From Pachyseris speciosa (Eukaryota; Cnidaria; Anthozoa; Scleractinia; Pachyseridae), in NCBI GenBank assembly GCA_016490735.1, contig JAEMWC010001104.1, forward strand, positions 86,001 to 150,000: 64,000 nt of DNA, read 5' to 3'. Numbering within the stretch: the first letter of the stretch is position 1; each line of letters starts with the position of its first letter. Shown here one piece after another: positions 23,876-35,800 of this stretch. Below the pieces are notes generated by a model, which was given only the letters and a program-made list of their open reading frames with translations, had not been told where the DNA came from and did not search any database. The translations under genes were made by a program, and so were the position numbers.

Positions 23876-26800
23876 GCCCCATGCGATTACCTATCCAAAC
23901 TATCAGGATTGTTTTCCTTTTTCTCTTTTCTACATTTAAGCTTATGTCTAAGCTTTACGTACTACGAAACATGTTTGCTAAGCCCCGGCTAAAGATCAAA
24001 CATTTTCATCCAACATCGTGTTTTTCACACATAACGTTTGGTGGCTAAACGCATAACAATGTTTGACCAAACAGCGGACCAAGTGAGTCCAAAAAATGAT
24101 CTTTGCGTATTATCGCTGAAATTTTTGACGTTATGTGGTTTATTTGGCAAAACACTGAGGGCAAACATCGCTCTCGCAAACTTTTGCTCGACAAAGGTTA
24201 ACTTTGGTTGGGAGGATGTTGTGGATGACTTTGAACTGGAACATTGTTACACTTATGTCGTTTTTAAACTTAAATGGAAATTCGTAAACCCGATGAATAT
24301 TTTCCTGGGTGAAACCATGTCTTAAAATTTTGCTTTCAGCGGTAGGGGCTATAAAAATATCTTTTAACAAAATCGAGTTAACTGTCTTTGTGGAAATTTT
24401 CATTTCTTTATATCCTTGCGTCTGTCTAGAGATGGGAAAAACGGAATTATGCTTTATTTCTGATTCCCAAGAAGCTGGTATAGCGTTTATTAATCCAAAA
24501 TACAGGGTGAAAGGTATCTTCAGGCGGAACTTTTCGCAAAATTGGGTAAACGGAATAAAATTGTTGTCGGCTTTCAGTAAGTCCTTGACATAGATAATCC
24601 CCTTGTCGAACCACCTTTTAAAGAAAAGAGATTTTCCATTGATTCGGATGTTTTTATTGTTCCAAATAATTTCGCCTTGTGGAGAAGTTGGCTTTTCAAA
24701 AGCAACTTTTGTGTTCTGCCAAAATGTTAATATTTCTCTGTAAAAAGATGGAAGGTTATTGATTTGTAACGAGCTGATATCATAATTACAGTTAGTCAAG
24801 AAAGACAGTCCACCAAATTTCTCAAGGGCAGCTTCCGGGATGATTTTCCAGGAAGCATCGCTATTAGATTGCAAACGTGGTATCCACGCAACCTTTAAAG
24901 ATTTATTCATGGTGTGAAAATCTGTCATTTTGAGGCCACCTTGCTTTTTTTCCCCTATGATAGTTGATTTTTTAATCTTAGCGGGTTTCCCGTCCCAGAT
25001 GAAGTTAAAAATTAATGTCTCAATTTCCTTAATAAAGTTTCCTGGAATAACGAGAACAGACGTGTTATAAATTAACTTGGAAAGGCCAAGTGTTTTAACG
25101 ATGTTCATTTTGCCATAAAGTGTAAGATTTCGTCTTTTCCAACCATTTAGTGTCTTTTCTAGTGTACGGATCTTCTCAGCGAAATTTAGCTCGTTTAATT
25201 TATTTAAGTCGTAAGAAAAGAAAACGCCAAGAGCTTTTATTGGGTCCCGAGGCCAGCGGAAGCCAAAAGGTGTTTCCGTGCTATTTTTCCAGCGACCGAG
25301 CCACATTCCCTCAGTTTTTGCAGGGTTAATTTCCAAACCAGACACAAATTTGAACTTCTTAAGAAGAGTTAGCAAATTTGTAATGGAGTCAAGGTCTCCA
25401 ACAAAGGCAGTGGTGTCATCAGCATACAAAGAAACTTTAATTTCTTTCTCGCCTACTTTGATACCATTAATGGTGCTATCGTGTTTTATTGCTCTCGCAA
25501 GAATTTCTATGCCAAGTATAAATAGCAAACCGGATAAAGGGCAACCTTGCCTAACACCTCGTTCTAAACGGAAAAATTCTGAAGCGTGTCCATTATTCAT
25601 GACGCAACTGGAAACATCGTTGTAGAACACCTTGATCCAGTTTTGAATATCGGGACCGAAGCCAAATTTCTTCAGCGTGTTGTTTATGAAGTCCCATTCA
25701 ATGGTATCGAAAGCCTTTCTGAAATCTAAGAAGAGGGCTACGCCAGGTATATTATTTTCCTCTGTGTATGACATGACGTCCAGAATTAAACGAACGTTTT
25801 CACCTATGTAGCGGTCTTTTACATATCCAGTTTGATCCGGATTAATTATATTAGGTAAAACTTTTTCTAGACGTTTAGCGATAACTTTAGTTAAAATTTT
25901 GTAATCGACGTTTAGGAGAGATATTGGTCTGAGATTGTCCAGTAAGGTATTGTCTTTGTTTGGTTTGGGAATGAGTGTTATGACACCGCGTCTTTGAGAA
26001 ATTGGAAGCTTTCCAGTATCAAAAGCGAAGTTAAAACTGTTTGTCATATCCTCATACAGCTCTTTCCAAAAGTACTTATAAAATTCCGCTTGAAAACCAT
26101 CTGATCCTGGTGATTTTTGGTTTTTAAAGTCATTTAGAGCTTTTAAACATTCTTCTGGGCTAACTTTTCCTTCACACGATAACATATCATCGTTCTTCAA
26201 AGAGGTGATGTTTTCTAAAAAACTAGGCAAGAAGTCATTGGACCCTGAAGATACGTCTCTTTTGGAAGTATAGAGTGTCTTGTAAAAACGCATTTGTTCT
26301 TCTAGGATTTCAAATTGGTCATTGGTGAAATTGCCGTCCGGGAGTTTTAATTTAGTGACCGTCTTTTTTTCATGATTACGTTTTTCTAAACCATAAAAGT
26401 ATCTGGTGTTACGTTCGCCCTGTTCATGCCATCTAACTTTACTCCTGAGAATTGTACCTTTTGTTTTATGCTGCATAATTTTCCGTAATCTCGATCTGGC
26501 ATTATTAATATCGGTGATAATCGTCTTGTCATTTGGCTGTAGTTCAGCCTTTTTATACAAATCATTAATCTGCTTCTGAAGGTGGTTTTCCTCAGCTCTT
26601 CGTTTCCGAGCCTTGTTTTTAGAATATTGGATTGTGAAGCCTCTGATCTCCATTTTAATTAAATCCCATCTTAGGCTTAAGTCTTTCACGTCGATGTATT
26701 TTTGTTTGAATTTTGTTATTTCTGCGCGCAGATTAGAAACGTATGTTTCGTCTTGAAGAAGCGATTGGTTGAACTTCCAGAAGCCAGGACCTCTTTTCTG

Positions 26801-29800
26801 TTTAAGTTCTTCGGATTTTATGTGTATCAAAATCGCTGAGTGATCCGTTTCGGGTGCCCATAGTATCTTGCACATCTCTATCGGATTGTTAAACTTTGGG
26901 GGAGTCAGAAAAAGGTCAAGGCGGCATTGAATTTTGAATGACTTATTTCGCCAGGTAAATTGTTCAGTGTTTGGATTTAGAAGGCGCCAGACGTCGTTTA
27001 AACCGTACAAATTGCAAAGTTTTTTTATTTCCTCCACCACCAAATTTTTGCGAGAATTCAAGTTGCCTCCTTTTTTATCTTTTTCAGATAAAGTACAATT
27101 GAAGTCACCTCCTATGATGATTGTTTCATTTGCATATTCTTGAAGTTGTTTTTGCAATTTCTGAAAGAAAAGTACCTGTTGGCGTGCATCATTTGGTGCG
27201 TAGATGTTAACAAGTACGATGTGTGAACTTGCAATTTTAGTGTCCAATATGTATCGACCATTTTTGTCGCAAACTTGCTTCTCGACTTTACATTGTATTT
27301 TAGGGTTTATAAGAATCATTGTGCCTTTGCTATGGTTCGTTCCATGGCTGAAGAATACTTCACCACCCCATTCCGCTCGCCACGCATTTTCACATTCTTT
27401 TGAGCTATAGGTTTCTTGCAAAAAAACAAAAGGGCAGTTTTGGTGATGAAGCCATCTGAAAACAGTACGGCGTTTCAGCGCTTTGTTTAAACCTCTAATG
27501 TTTACCGACAGACATTTGAAATCAATGGGGTCATTCATGATGAAATTTTTGCATTGTTTTCCGATTGTAATCTTTGACACATGCAGTTCGACAGTTTTCT
27601 TTGTGATTTAAGGGAAGGAAATTGACATTTGCATTTTTTATAAAAAAAACAGCTAAGAAAACAAAATTGATAGATAATGCGATTTTCTTAACAATCGAAA
27701 GTTTAAGTTTTGGATTTGTAATTACTAGTTGATCGTGCAACAAGCAAAAGCAAAAAGATTGGCAAAAATAGTAATAAGTAGCGGGTTTGGTAAAAAAAGA
27801 CAGCGAAATGAATTTAAGAGGTCTAAATGAGAGACCTGAACCTGTACAAATAAATAAGGTTATGAGAAATAACATTAGAACGCACCACGATAAAGTGGTT
27901 AAATGGTTTGCGTTCGGTAACAACATTGTAGAACAAAAAAAAAACTAGCTCCTACTAGCGGGTTAGCATTTATTCTTAAAACTATAGTAAACATTTTAGA
28001 GGACCTGTTCATCCTGATTCGTAGGTGGTGAAGCTCAGCTCGGTACTTCTGTAGCATCCTGGCTACTGCTTCCTTCAGCACTTGTGCCTTGTGTTGGAGG
28101 AGGTTGTAGCCACGATTTTGGAATTTCATAGTGGAAATAACGCTTTCCGTTGACTACCAGTTTATCGCCTACAACCGTTGCTCTTGAGAATGGGTTGTCT
28201 TTCTTAATATTCTTCATAGCTGGGACCAAAACGTTCTTCCTTATCTCTTGAACTTGCTTTGGTAGGTCCTCACTCATCGAGATATTAGAGTTCTTTAGCC
28301 GATAACGACACTTCCAAACTTTATCTCTGTCCGCGCGGCAGGTGAAGCGGACGATGACAGGTCTAGCTTTGCTTCTGTTAGGTTTGCCAAGACGGTGAAC
28401 GCTGCAAAAACTCATACATTGAACTTCTTCATTCGCTATTTCGAGCTTTTCTGTCAGGATAGATCGAAGAAGCGCAGGGCAGTCTTCGTCAGAAGATTCT
28501 TGAATCCGGTAGAAAATTAAATTCCATCGCCGGCTGTAAATATCTTGCTGTGTTATTTCGTTCCATTGGGCGGACTGCTCGGTTTCACATTGTGTAACAC
28601 GTTGAACAAGATCTTCCTGCTCGCCTTGTGTAAACTCCAGGGATTCTTTTGTTTCGGTTGCGAATACTTTTACCTCGCTGAGCTTCTGTTTTAAGTCGTG
28701 AACCTCCGCTTGAGCTTCGTCTAGGCGAGCTTCAAGATTTAATATTCTTGCATCTCCTTCTTTGGCCTGATCTTCAATTACAGTCAGCTTTCCGAGCAGG
28801 TCTTGTTACTCCTTCACCGTCATTTTGATGCAGGCGCCAACTTGCTCTTGGTCCTCACTCATGTTTTCGGCACCGGAGCTACTTACTCTCTGTCTTTTTT
28901 TCTCTTTATCTTTGCTGCCCATCGGTGCCTCAGAGGTAGCTTCTGTAGATAGATTTTAGTTTAGTTTGACTGTTTGCGCACACTTGTCTCTTGGTTTTGA
29001 CGTTTTTTTAGCGGAGCTCGTTAACACACGTCTACTCGCAATGACTCATCTCCAGGCTCTCCTTCGTGTTTATTTGGTTGCTATTTACCGTTTGTGTACG
29101 ATTTGTTTGTTAGGGTGGCTAAACGATCAAACATTTGTTCGTAATGCGAAATTTTGGATGAACATGTTTGATCTCAATCAAACATGGAAAGCCATTTAAT
29201 GCACTATTGTGAGAGGTGGCTAAACGTTCAAAAATGCTCTTCCAACGATGTTGGATGAAAATATTCATTAGATGGCTAAATTTGTTTTCGAACAAACACA
29301 CGCTTCGACTGTATTGTTTTCTTGTAATGTTTTGAGGTTTTTGAGCCACAGTCAATTCCTGTTGACTGCTCTAAACACAAAATATTGGTGCAAGGAAAGC
29401 CATGCGGTGTTGCTCAATACCAGTAAAAAATAATAATCGTGGAGCTCCGCTGTTAGACTTGGCTAAATCTATATATTAAATATACTTTCTGCGCCCAAAA
29501 ATTGGACTCAAAATGCTGATTGGCTAATTTGACCGGGTGATAATGTATTCTATCATCAAGCGTGGACTGCATGGTTTGAGTTTGTTTGGTTAATGTCCGG
29601 AAAGGGCCAGACATTTGTATTCGCGAAGCTTGCAAACATCTGAACTGTCCGTCAGATTTGAAACCAGAACAGCGTCTAGCAGTCGATAACTTACTTCAAA
29701 GCAAAGATGTTCTCGCTGTTTTGCCTACATGATTTGGCAAAAGTACCAGTGCGTGCCACTGCAATCTAAAATAATTGGTCGCAGACAGTATTGGTTGTTT

Positions 29801-32800
29801 TCCCACTTCAAAGCCTTATCCACAACCAGGTGGCCGAAGCCCGAAGTATGGGGGATGTCTGTTGCGATCTTTTCTTGGCGATCCTTCTTTTGACCGGGGC
29901 TTCTATCTGGCGTAGTTACCGAGGCTGGCAAAGTTCGCTTCATACTTGGTCCGACATCCAATACTTCAACTTCATTCTCCGGCTGAGCAAACTTTGGGTT
30001 TATCACGTTCAATGGCGATAATTTAAATGGTTTGATGGACCTTTCTTTCACTGCTGACCCAATATCCCATATTTGTCCATGCTGGCGCTCGTTTGTCGAA
30101 ACTCCCAAAAATGTTTCGGGCTCGAACAACTATTTTACATGCACTAGGTTCATTTGCAGACATTCGATTTCTAATAATTATAATGATATTTTAAGAAAGA
30201 ACGCTATAAAATAGGGAAGAATATCCGGGCTAATTACTTAAAAAACTAGGACCAATCTATAGAAAACCCACGTGAAAAATACTTCTCGGGCCAGAGTTTT
30301 GAGAGACGCACACCTGATCCCTAGAAACCATTTTCTTTGCTTGCGTTAGTAATGTATTGTCTTTATTTAGTAATGTATTGTCTTTATTGTTTCAAAAGCT
30401 AAATTTTTAGCATTGTAAGTAGTATATTTACGTAATACCCAAGTATCACAACTCTCAAACTGAATCAAAGAATAAAAATTTTCTGACATACTGATCCTGT
30501 GTTCCTACTGTTCCTACTGATCCTGTGTTCCTTCTGTTCCTACTGATCCTGTGTTCCTACTGTTCCTACTGATCCTGTGTTCCTACTGTTCCTTCTGTTC
30601 CTACTGATCCTGTGTTCCTACTGTTCCTTCTGTTCCTACTAATCCTGTGTTCCTACTGTTCCTGTGTTCCTACTGATCCTGTGTTCCTACTGTTCCTTCT
30701 GTTCCTACTGATCCTGTGTTACTACTGTTCCTACTGATCCTGTGTTCCTACTGTTCCTACTGATCCTGTGTTCCTTCTGTTCCTACTGATCTTGTGTTCC
30801 TACTGTTCCTTCTGTTCCTACTGATCCTGTGTTCCTACTGATCCTGTGTTCCTACTGATCCTGTGTTCCTACTGTTCCTACTGATCCTGTGTTCCTACTG
30901 TTCCTTCCGTTCCTACTGATCCCGTGTTCCTACTGTTAATACTGATCCTGTGTTCCTACTGTTCCTTCTGTTCCTACTGATCCTGTGTTCCTACTGTTCC
31001 TACTGATCCTGTGTTCCTTCTGTTCCTACTGATCCTGTGTTCCTACTGTTCCTACTGATCCTGTGTTCCTTCTGTTCCTACTGATCCTGTGTTCCTACTG
31101 TTCCTTCTGATCCTGTGTTCCTACTGTTCCTACTGATCCTGTGTTCCTACTGTTCCTACTGATCCTGTGTTCCTTCTGTTCCTACTGATCCTGTGTTCCT
31201 ACTGTTCCTCCTGATCCTGTGTTCCTTCTGTTCCTACTGATCCTGTGTTCCTACTGTTCCTACTGATCCTGTGTTCCTACTTTTCCTTCTGTTCCTACTG
31301 ATCCTGTGTTCCTACTGTTCCTACTGATCCTGTGTTCCTACTGTTCCTTCTGTTCCTACTGATCCTGTGTTCCTACTGTTCCTTCTGTTCCTACTGATCC
31401 TGTGTTCCTTCTGTTCCTACTGATCCAGTGTTCCTACTATTCCTACTGATCCTGTGTTCCTTCTGTTCCTACTGATCCTGTGTTCCTACTGTTCCTTCTG
31501 TTCCTACTGATCCTGTGTTCCTACTGTTCCTTCTGTTCCTACTAATCCTGTGTTCCTTCTGTTCCTACTGATCCTGTGTTCCTTCTGTTCCTACTGATCC
31601 TGTGTTCCTACTGATCCTGCGTTCTTACTGTTCCTCCTGATCCTGTGTTCCTACTGTTCCTTCTGTTCCTACTGATCCTGTGTTCCTACTGATCCTGTGT
31701 TCTTACTGTTCCTCCTGATCCTGTGTTCCTACTGATCCTCTGTTCCTACTGATCCTGTGTTCTTACTGATCCTGCTGATCCTGTGTTCCTACTGTTCCTA
31801 CAGTTCCTGTGTTCTTACTGTTCCTCCTGATCCTGTGTTCCTACTGTTGCTACTGATCCTGTGTTCCTACTGTTCCTCCTTATCCTGCGTTGCTACTGAT
31901 CCTGCTGATCCTGTGTTCCTACTGTTCCTACTGATCCTGTGTTCCTACTGATCCTCTGTTCCTACTGATCCTGTGTTCCTACTGTTCCTACTGATCCTGT
32001 GTTCCTACTGATCCTCTGTTCCTACTGATCCTGTGTTCCTACTGTTCCTACTAATCCTCTGTTCCTACTGATCCTCTGTTCCTACTGATCCTGTGTTCCT
32101 ACTGTTCCTACTGATCCTGTGTTCCTTCGGTTCCTACTGATCCTGTGTTCCTACTGATCCTGTGTTTGTACTATTCCTACTGATCCTGTGTTCCTACTGT
32201 TCCTACTGTTCCTACTGATCCTGTGTTCCTACGGTTCCTACTGATCCTCTGTTCCTGCTCTTCCTACTGATCCTCTTTTCCTACTGATCCTGTGTTCCTA
32301 CTGTTCCTACTGATACTGTGTTCCTACTGTTCCTACTGATCCTGTGTTCCTACTGATCTAGCCTACGAGCAAGCTCTCCTATTTGGGGATATCGTGAAAA
32401 GTACACGCGCGAGAGGCACGCGAGAGGAGACGCGACTGCGGGGGGCGGGGAAGAGAAAGGGAGAGCTTGCAACTATCTCTCATAAAATTTCATTTCCACC
32501 CCGGAAACCCCGGGACATTGTAAAGCGTGAAAATTGTCACCACAGACATGCCGCAAATTAGAAAACTGACAAGCGCCTGTCAAAGTTAGAGAGCCGAGCG
32601 CGCGTAATTTATTTTCGGCTCAGACAAAATGGCGGACAATTTGAGTGAGTTGGATGATTGTATTTCTGATGTTTTGAAGAAGTTCCAGTTAGGCTCGGGC
32701 TTGCAGTTCAAACTCCGACAAGAACAAGTTATTGCTGTTAAAACTTTACTTTCTAATCGAGATGTTTTTGCAGTTCTTCCAACGGGTTATGGAAAAAGTT

Positions 32801-35800
32801 TGATATTTCAGTGTTTCGTTGTCGAAAAAAAACTACTCGAAGCGAAGAATGGCCACGGCACTCAAACGTCTCCGTGTGCACTCGTTATTTGTCCTCTAAC
32901 GAGTATAATCGAGGATCAAATGGCGGAGGCTATGTCGCTGGGTATAAGCTGTCATCGTCTCCAAGATATCAAAGAATTGGAAAAAAGTGCTTTCCAACTT
33001 GTGTTCTCCTCCGGAAATGGAGAACAGTGTTTTCCTGGACTTAGCTCTTTTCGATTTACTCTTGTTTCTCCCTCTTCCTTCCCTTGTTCTTCTTGGCGGT
33101 CAACTGCTATTTCTTGGTCAGCTACTCTGCCATGAACTTGTTTTTGAATTTTCCTGCTCAGTGGACTTTGATCGGGCGAGGAAACCGACATTGGAAGGCA
33201 GCGCTTGAATCGCTCTTCGCTCGAATCAATGTTCTCGTTGTCGGAATTAATCAAGGCGCTTGAAACAAAGGAAAACAACTGATGAAGGTTTCTGATCTTC
33301 CTTCCACAGGAACTATACACTCGCTCCGACTTATCCTCGCAATATTTTACTGGCAAGCCAACATTTTAACACAGCTTTGCCAGAATAACACCAAACGAGC
33401 CCTTCTGCTTTGAGGGCTGAAACAAGTTCTCGGTTCCAATATGACGGGCCTGAGATCCAAATTTGACTCTAAATGAACAACCACACAGACGACAGTTGTC
33501 TCTCACGGAAGGAGAAAGCGATTTTCTTCCTCTGCCGGTTTTCTTTTTCGAAGTGAGCTCCGCGATCGTCGACATAACACGGGTTTTTGGCGAAAAGAGC
33601 ATCGTGTTTCTACATTTCCCGCGAAAATTTAGGGCAGGCTGGCTAGGCCTGTTATCAATCAACTTTAATTTCCGGAACGTCATTTTTCAGCCAATGGTAT
33701 TTCCCTTCGTCTGGGCGAAGTACAAATGAAAATTTGAAAGGGATGGTTGCAAGCTCTCCTTTCGCCGGCCCCTCATGGCTTCACCGCTCGCTCGCGCATT
33801 TGCGCGTGGCCCGCTTCGCTTCGCTCGCCCAAATAGGAGAGCCTGCTCGCAGGCTACTACTGATCCTGTGTTCCTACGGTTCCTACTGATCCTCTGTTCC
33901 TGCTCTTCCTACTGATCCTCTGTTCCTACTGATCCTGTGTTCCTACTGTTCCTATTGATACTGTGTTCCTACTGTTCCTACTGATATTGTGTTCCTACTG
34001 TTCCTACTGATCCTGTGTTCCTACTGATCCTGTGTTCCTACGGTTCCTACTGATCCTCTGTTCCTGCTCTTCCTACTGATCCTCTGTTCCTACTGATCCT
34101 GTGTTCCTACTGTTCCTACTGATACTGTGTTCCTACTGTTCCTACTGATCCTGTGTTCCTACGGTTCCTACTGATCCTCTGTTCCTGCTCTTCCTACTGA
34201 TCCTCTGTTCCTACTGATCCTGTGTTCCTACTGTTCCTACTGATCCTGTGTTCCTACTGTTCCTACTGATCCTGTGTTCCTACTGTTCCTACTGATCCTG
34301 TGTTCTTACTGTTCCTACTGATCCTGTGTTCCTACTGTTCCTACTGATCCTGTGTTCCTACTGTTCCTACTGATCCTGTGTTCCTACTGAACTCATGTTT
34401 CTACTGTTCCTACTGATCCTGTGTTCCTACTGTTCCTACTGATACTGTGTTCCTACTTATTCTGTGTTCCTACCGATCCCGTGTTCCTACTGTTCCTACT
34501 GATCCTGTGTTCCTACTGATACTGTGTTCCTACTTATTCTGCGTTCCTATGTTCCTGCCCAGTCAATTTTGTTGTCACTCTTATAATGACGTCAGTCAGG
34601 TCGTCGTACACCAGCCATGAGCCAATTTGAGCTTGTGAGTGGTAATCCCGAAATAGCTTCGGCCGCGCAACCTTCCAACAAAGATTTGAGATATTGAAAT
34701 TTGTCGACTTCGTTGAGCTTTTCATTCGAATGAATACCAGAATTAAAACTATCTGAGAACGTTGTTCACTTTGTAAGGTCTCTAGCAAACTTTGGCGGAG
34801 TGAACTTCGGCAATTTTGCTTTTTTCGCTGTCGGGAGAATTCTGCGAAACTTCTTGTTGAATTATCGATGCTGGCGATAATGATGCCGGCGTTGGCATCC
34901 GTTCCTCTGAATTCTTGGATTCCTTGACCAACAAATGTGAAGAAACGAGGGAAATGATTTCCTGAAGAGCTGCTTCGGACTCGCATCGCTCCAATATTTC
35001 TTTTTCGATTACATCGGCTTCCAACAATTTCGCAATTTCTTGTTCGAGTGATTCTAGCTCTCGTTGTTGCTTTTCAAGGTCAATCTTGAGCGATTCCAAC
35101 TTTGTGCGGTTGTTTTCAACTCCGCCATCGTCTAGCAATTCTTTGACCGTGTTCATCATTTTTCTCACGTACACTCTGAACCCTGAACGTTCCAATATTT
35201 TCTTTTTCAGTTTTGACATGGCGATCGAAGGGTGTTCAATCCGCCGACTTGAATTCCAGCTCCCTTCCCGGATCTCGCCACCAAAATGATTGTAACGACC
35301 AAACTCTATAATGATGACTTCGATAGATAGATTCCTTTGAAACTAAGTTCCAAAAAACTACTCCGATCTACTGAACTTTGAGATAAATCCGACCTTTCAT
35401 CCGGCCCGAATTCCGACCTGAATTGAATCAACTACTATGGTTTGAGTGAACGTTCTTGAATGTTTTCCGATCCTCATGTTGTAATCCGATACTCGATACC
35501 ATTCCTAACTCATAAAAGTTAAAAGTTTTACAAACTCGGAGCTAAAAGTTAAAACTTATGAAATATTTCCTCCGTTTTTTTTCAACCGGACTTCATCAGT
35601 CAATGATATGAATGTTGTAAAGATGAATTTTAAAAAGGGGTTTTAACGCCTCTTGGGGGTTAGAATTGTGTCATAGATAGCTGCTAATTCGTAACCATTG
35701 TCTCTGTTTAACGCCGGTTTCGTAAGTTTAATTTGAATAGCTTCTTTTATGCTGCGTTTGAAGGTGTTACCTTCGGTTGATAGTACTTTTGTCTTATTTG

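Larger units (their letters stand above)
24140..28940 (-). mobile_element. L1/Tx1-type LINE, 3'-truncated
   Basis: Two genes on the minus strand, ORF1 (28922-28035) and ORF2 (27580-24140), separated by about 450 bases. ORF2 has an AP-type endonuclease and a reverse transcriptase in the order of L1-type non-LTR elements. ORF2 ends in the Cys-rich C-terminal region (ESDVCPQC), where it runs into MITE-like sequence, so the 3' end and poly(A) are missing. It lies in the large kinase intron, in the same orientation as the host gene. Confidence 0.9.
32359..33856. mobile_element. 1498-bp TIR element with captured RecQ and zinc-finger gene ends (copy 2)
   Basis: The ends are imperfect inverted repeats, TAGCCTACGAGCAAGCTCTC on the left against TAGCCTGCGAGCAGGCTCTC on the right, extended by CTATTTGGG. 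A second inner inverted pair is GAGAGCTTGCAAC (32461) and GTTGCAAGCTCTC (33746). The 9-mer CTACTGATC stands directly on both sides (32350-32358 and 33857-33865). Because it is part of the minisatellite unit, an 8-bp duplication cannot be excluded. Inside, the 5' ends of a RecQ-like gene (plus) and a zinc-finger gene (minus) face each other, as expected for an internally deleted DNA transposon. An 8- or 9-bp duplication would suit hAT, KDZ/Zisupton, P or MuDR families. Confidence 0.88.

Noticed and set aside
25278..25625. Plus-strand frame inside the LINE
   Set aside because: Antisense shadow of ORF2 with no domain.
31757..31951. Leu/Cys/Ser-rich frame
   Set aside because: Reading of the 17-bp minisatellite.
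30485..34555. Possible CRISPR-like array
   Set aside because: Units are contiguous 8- and 9-bp blocks without unique spacers; it is a minisatellite in a eukaryotic intron.
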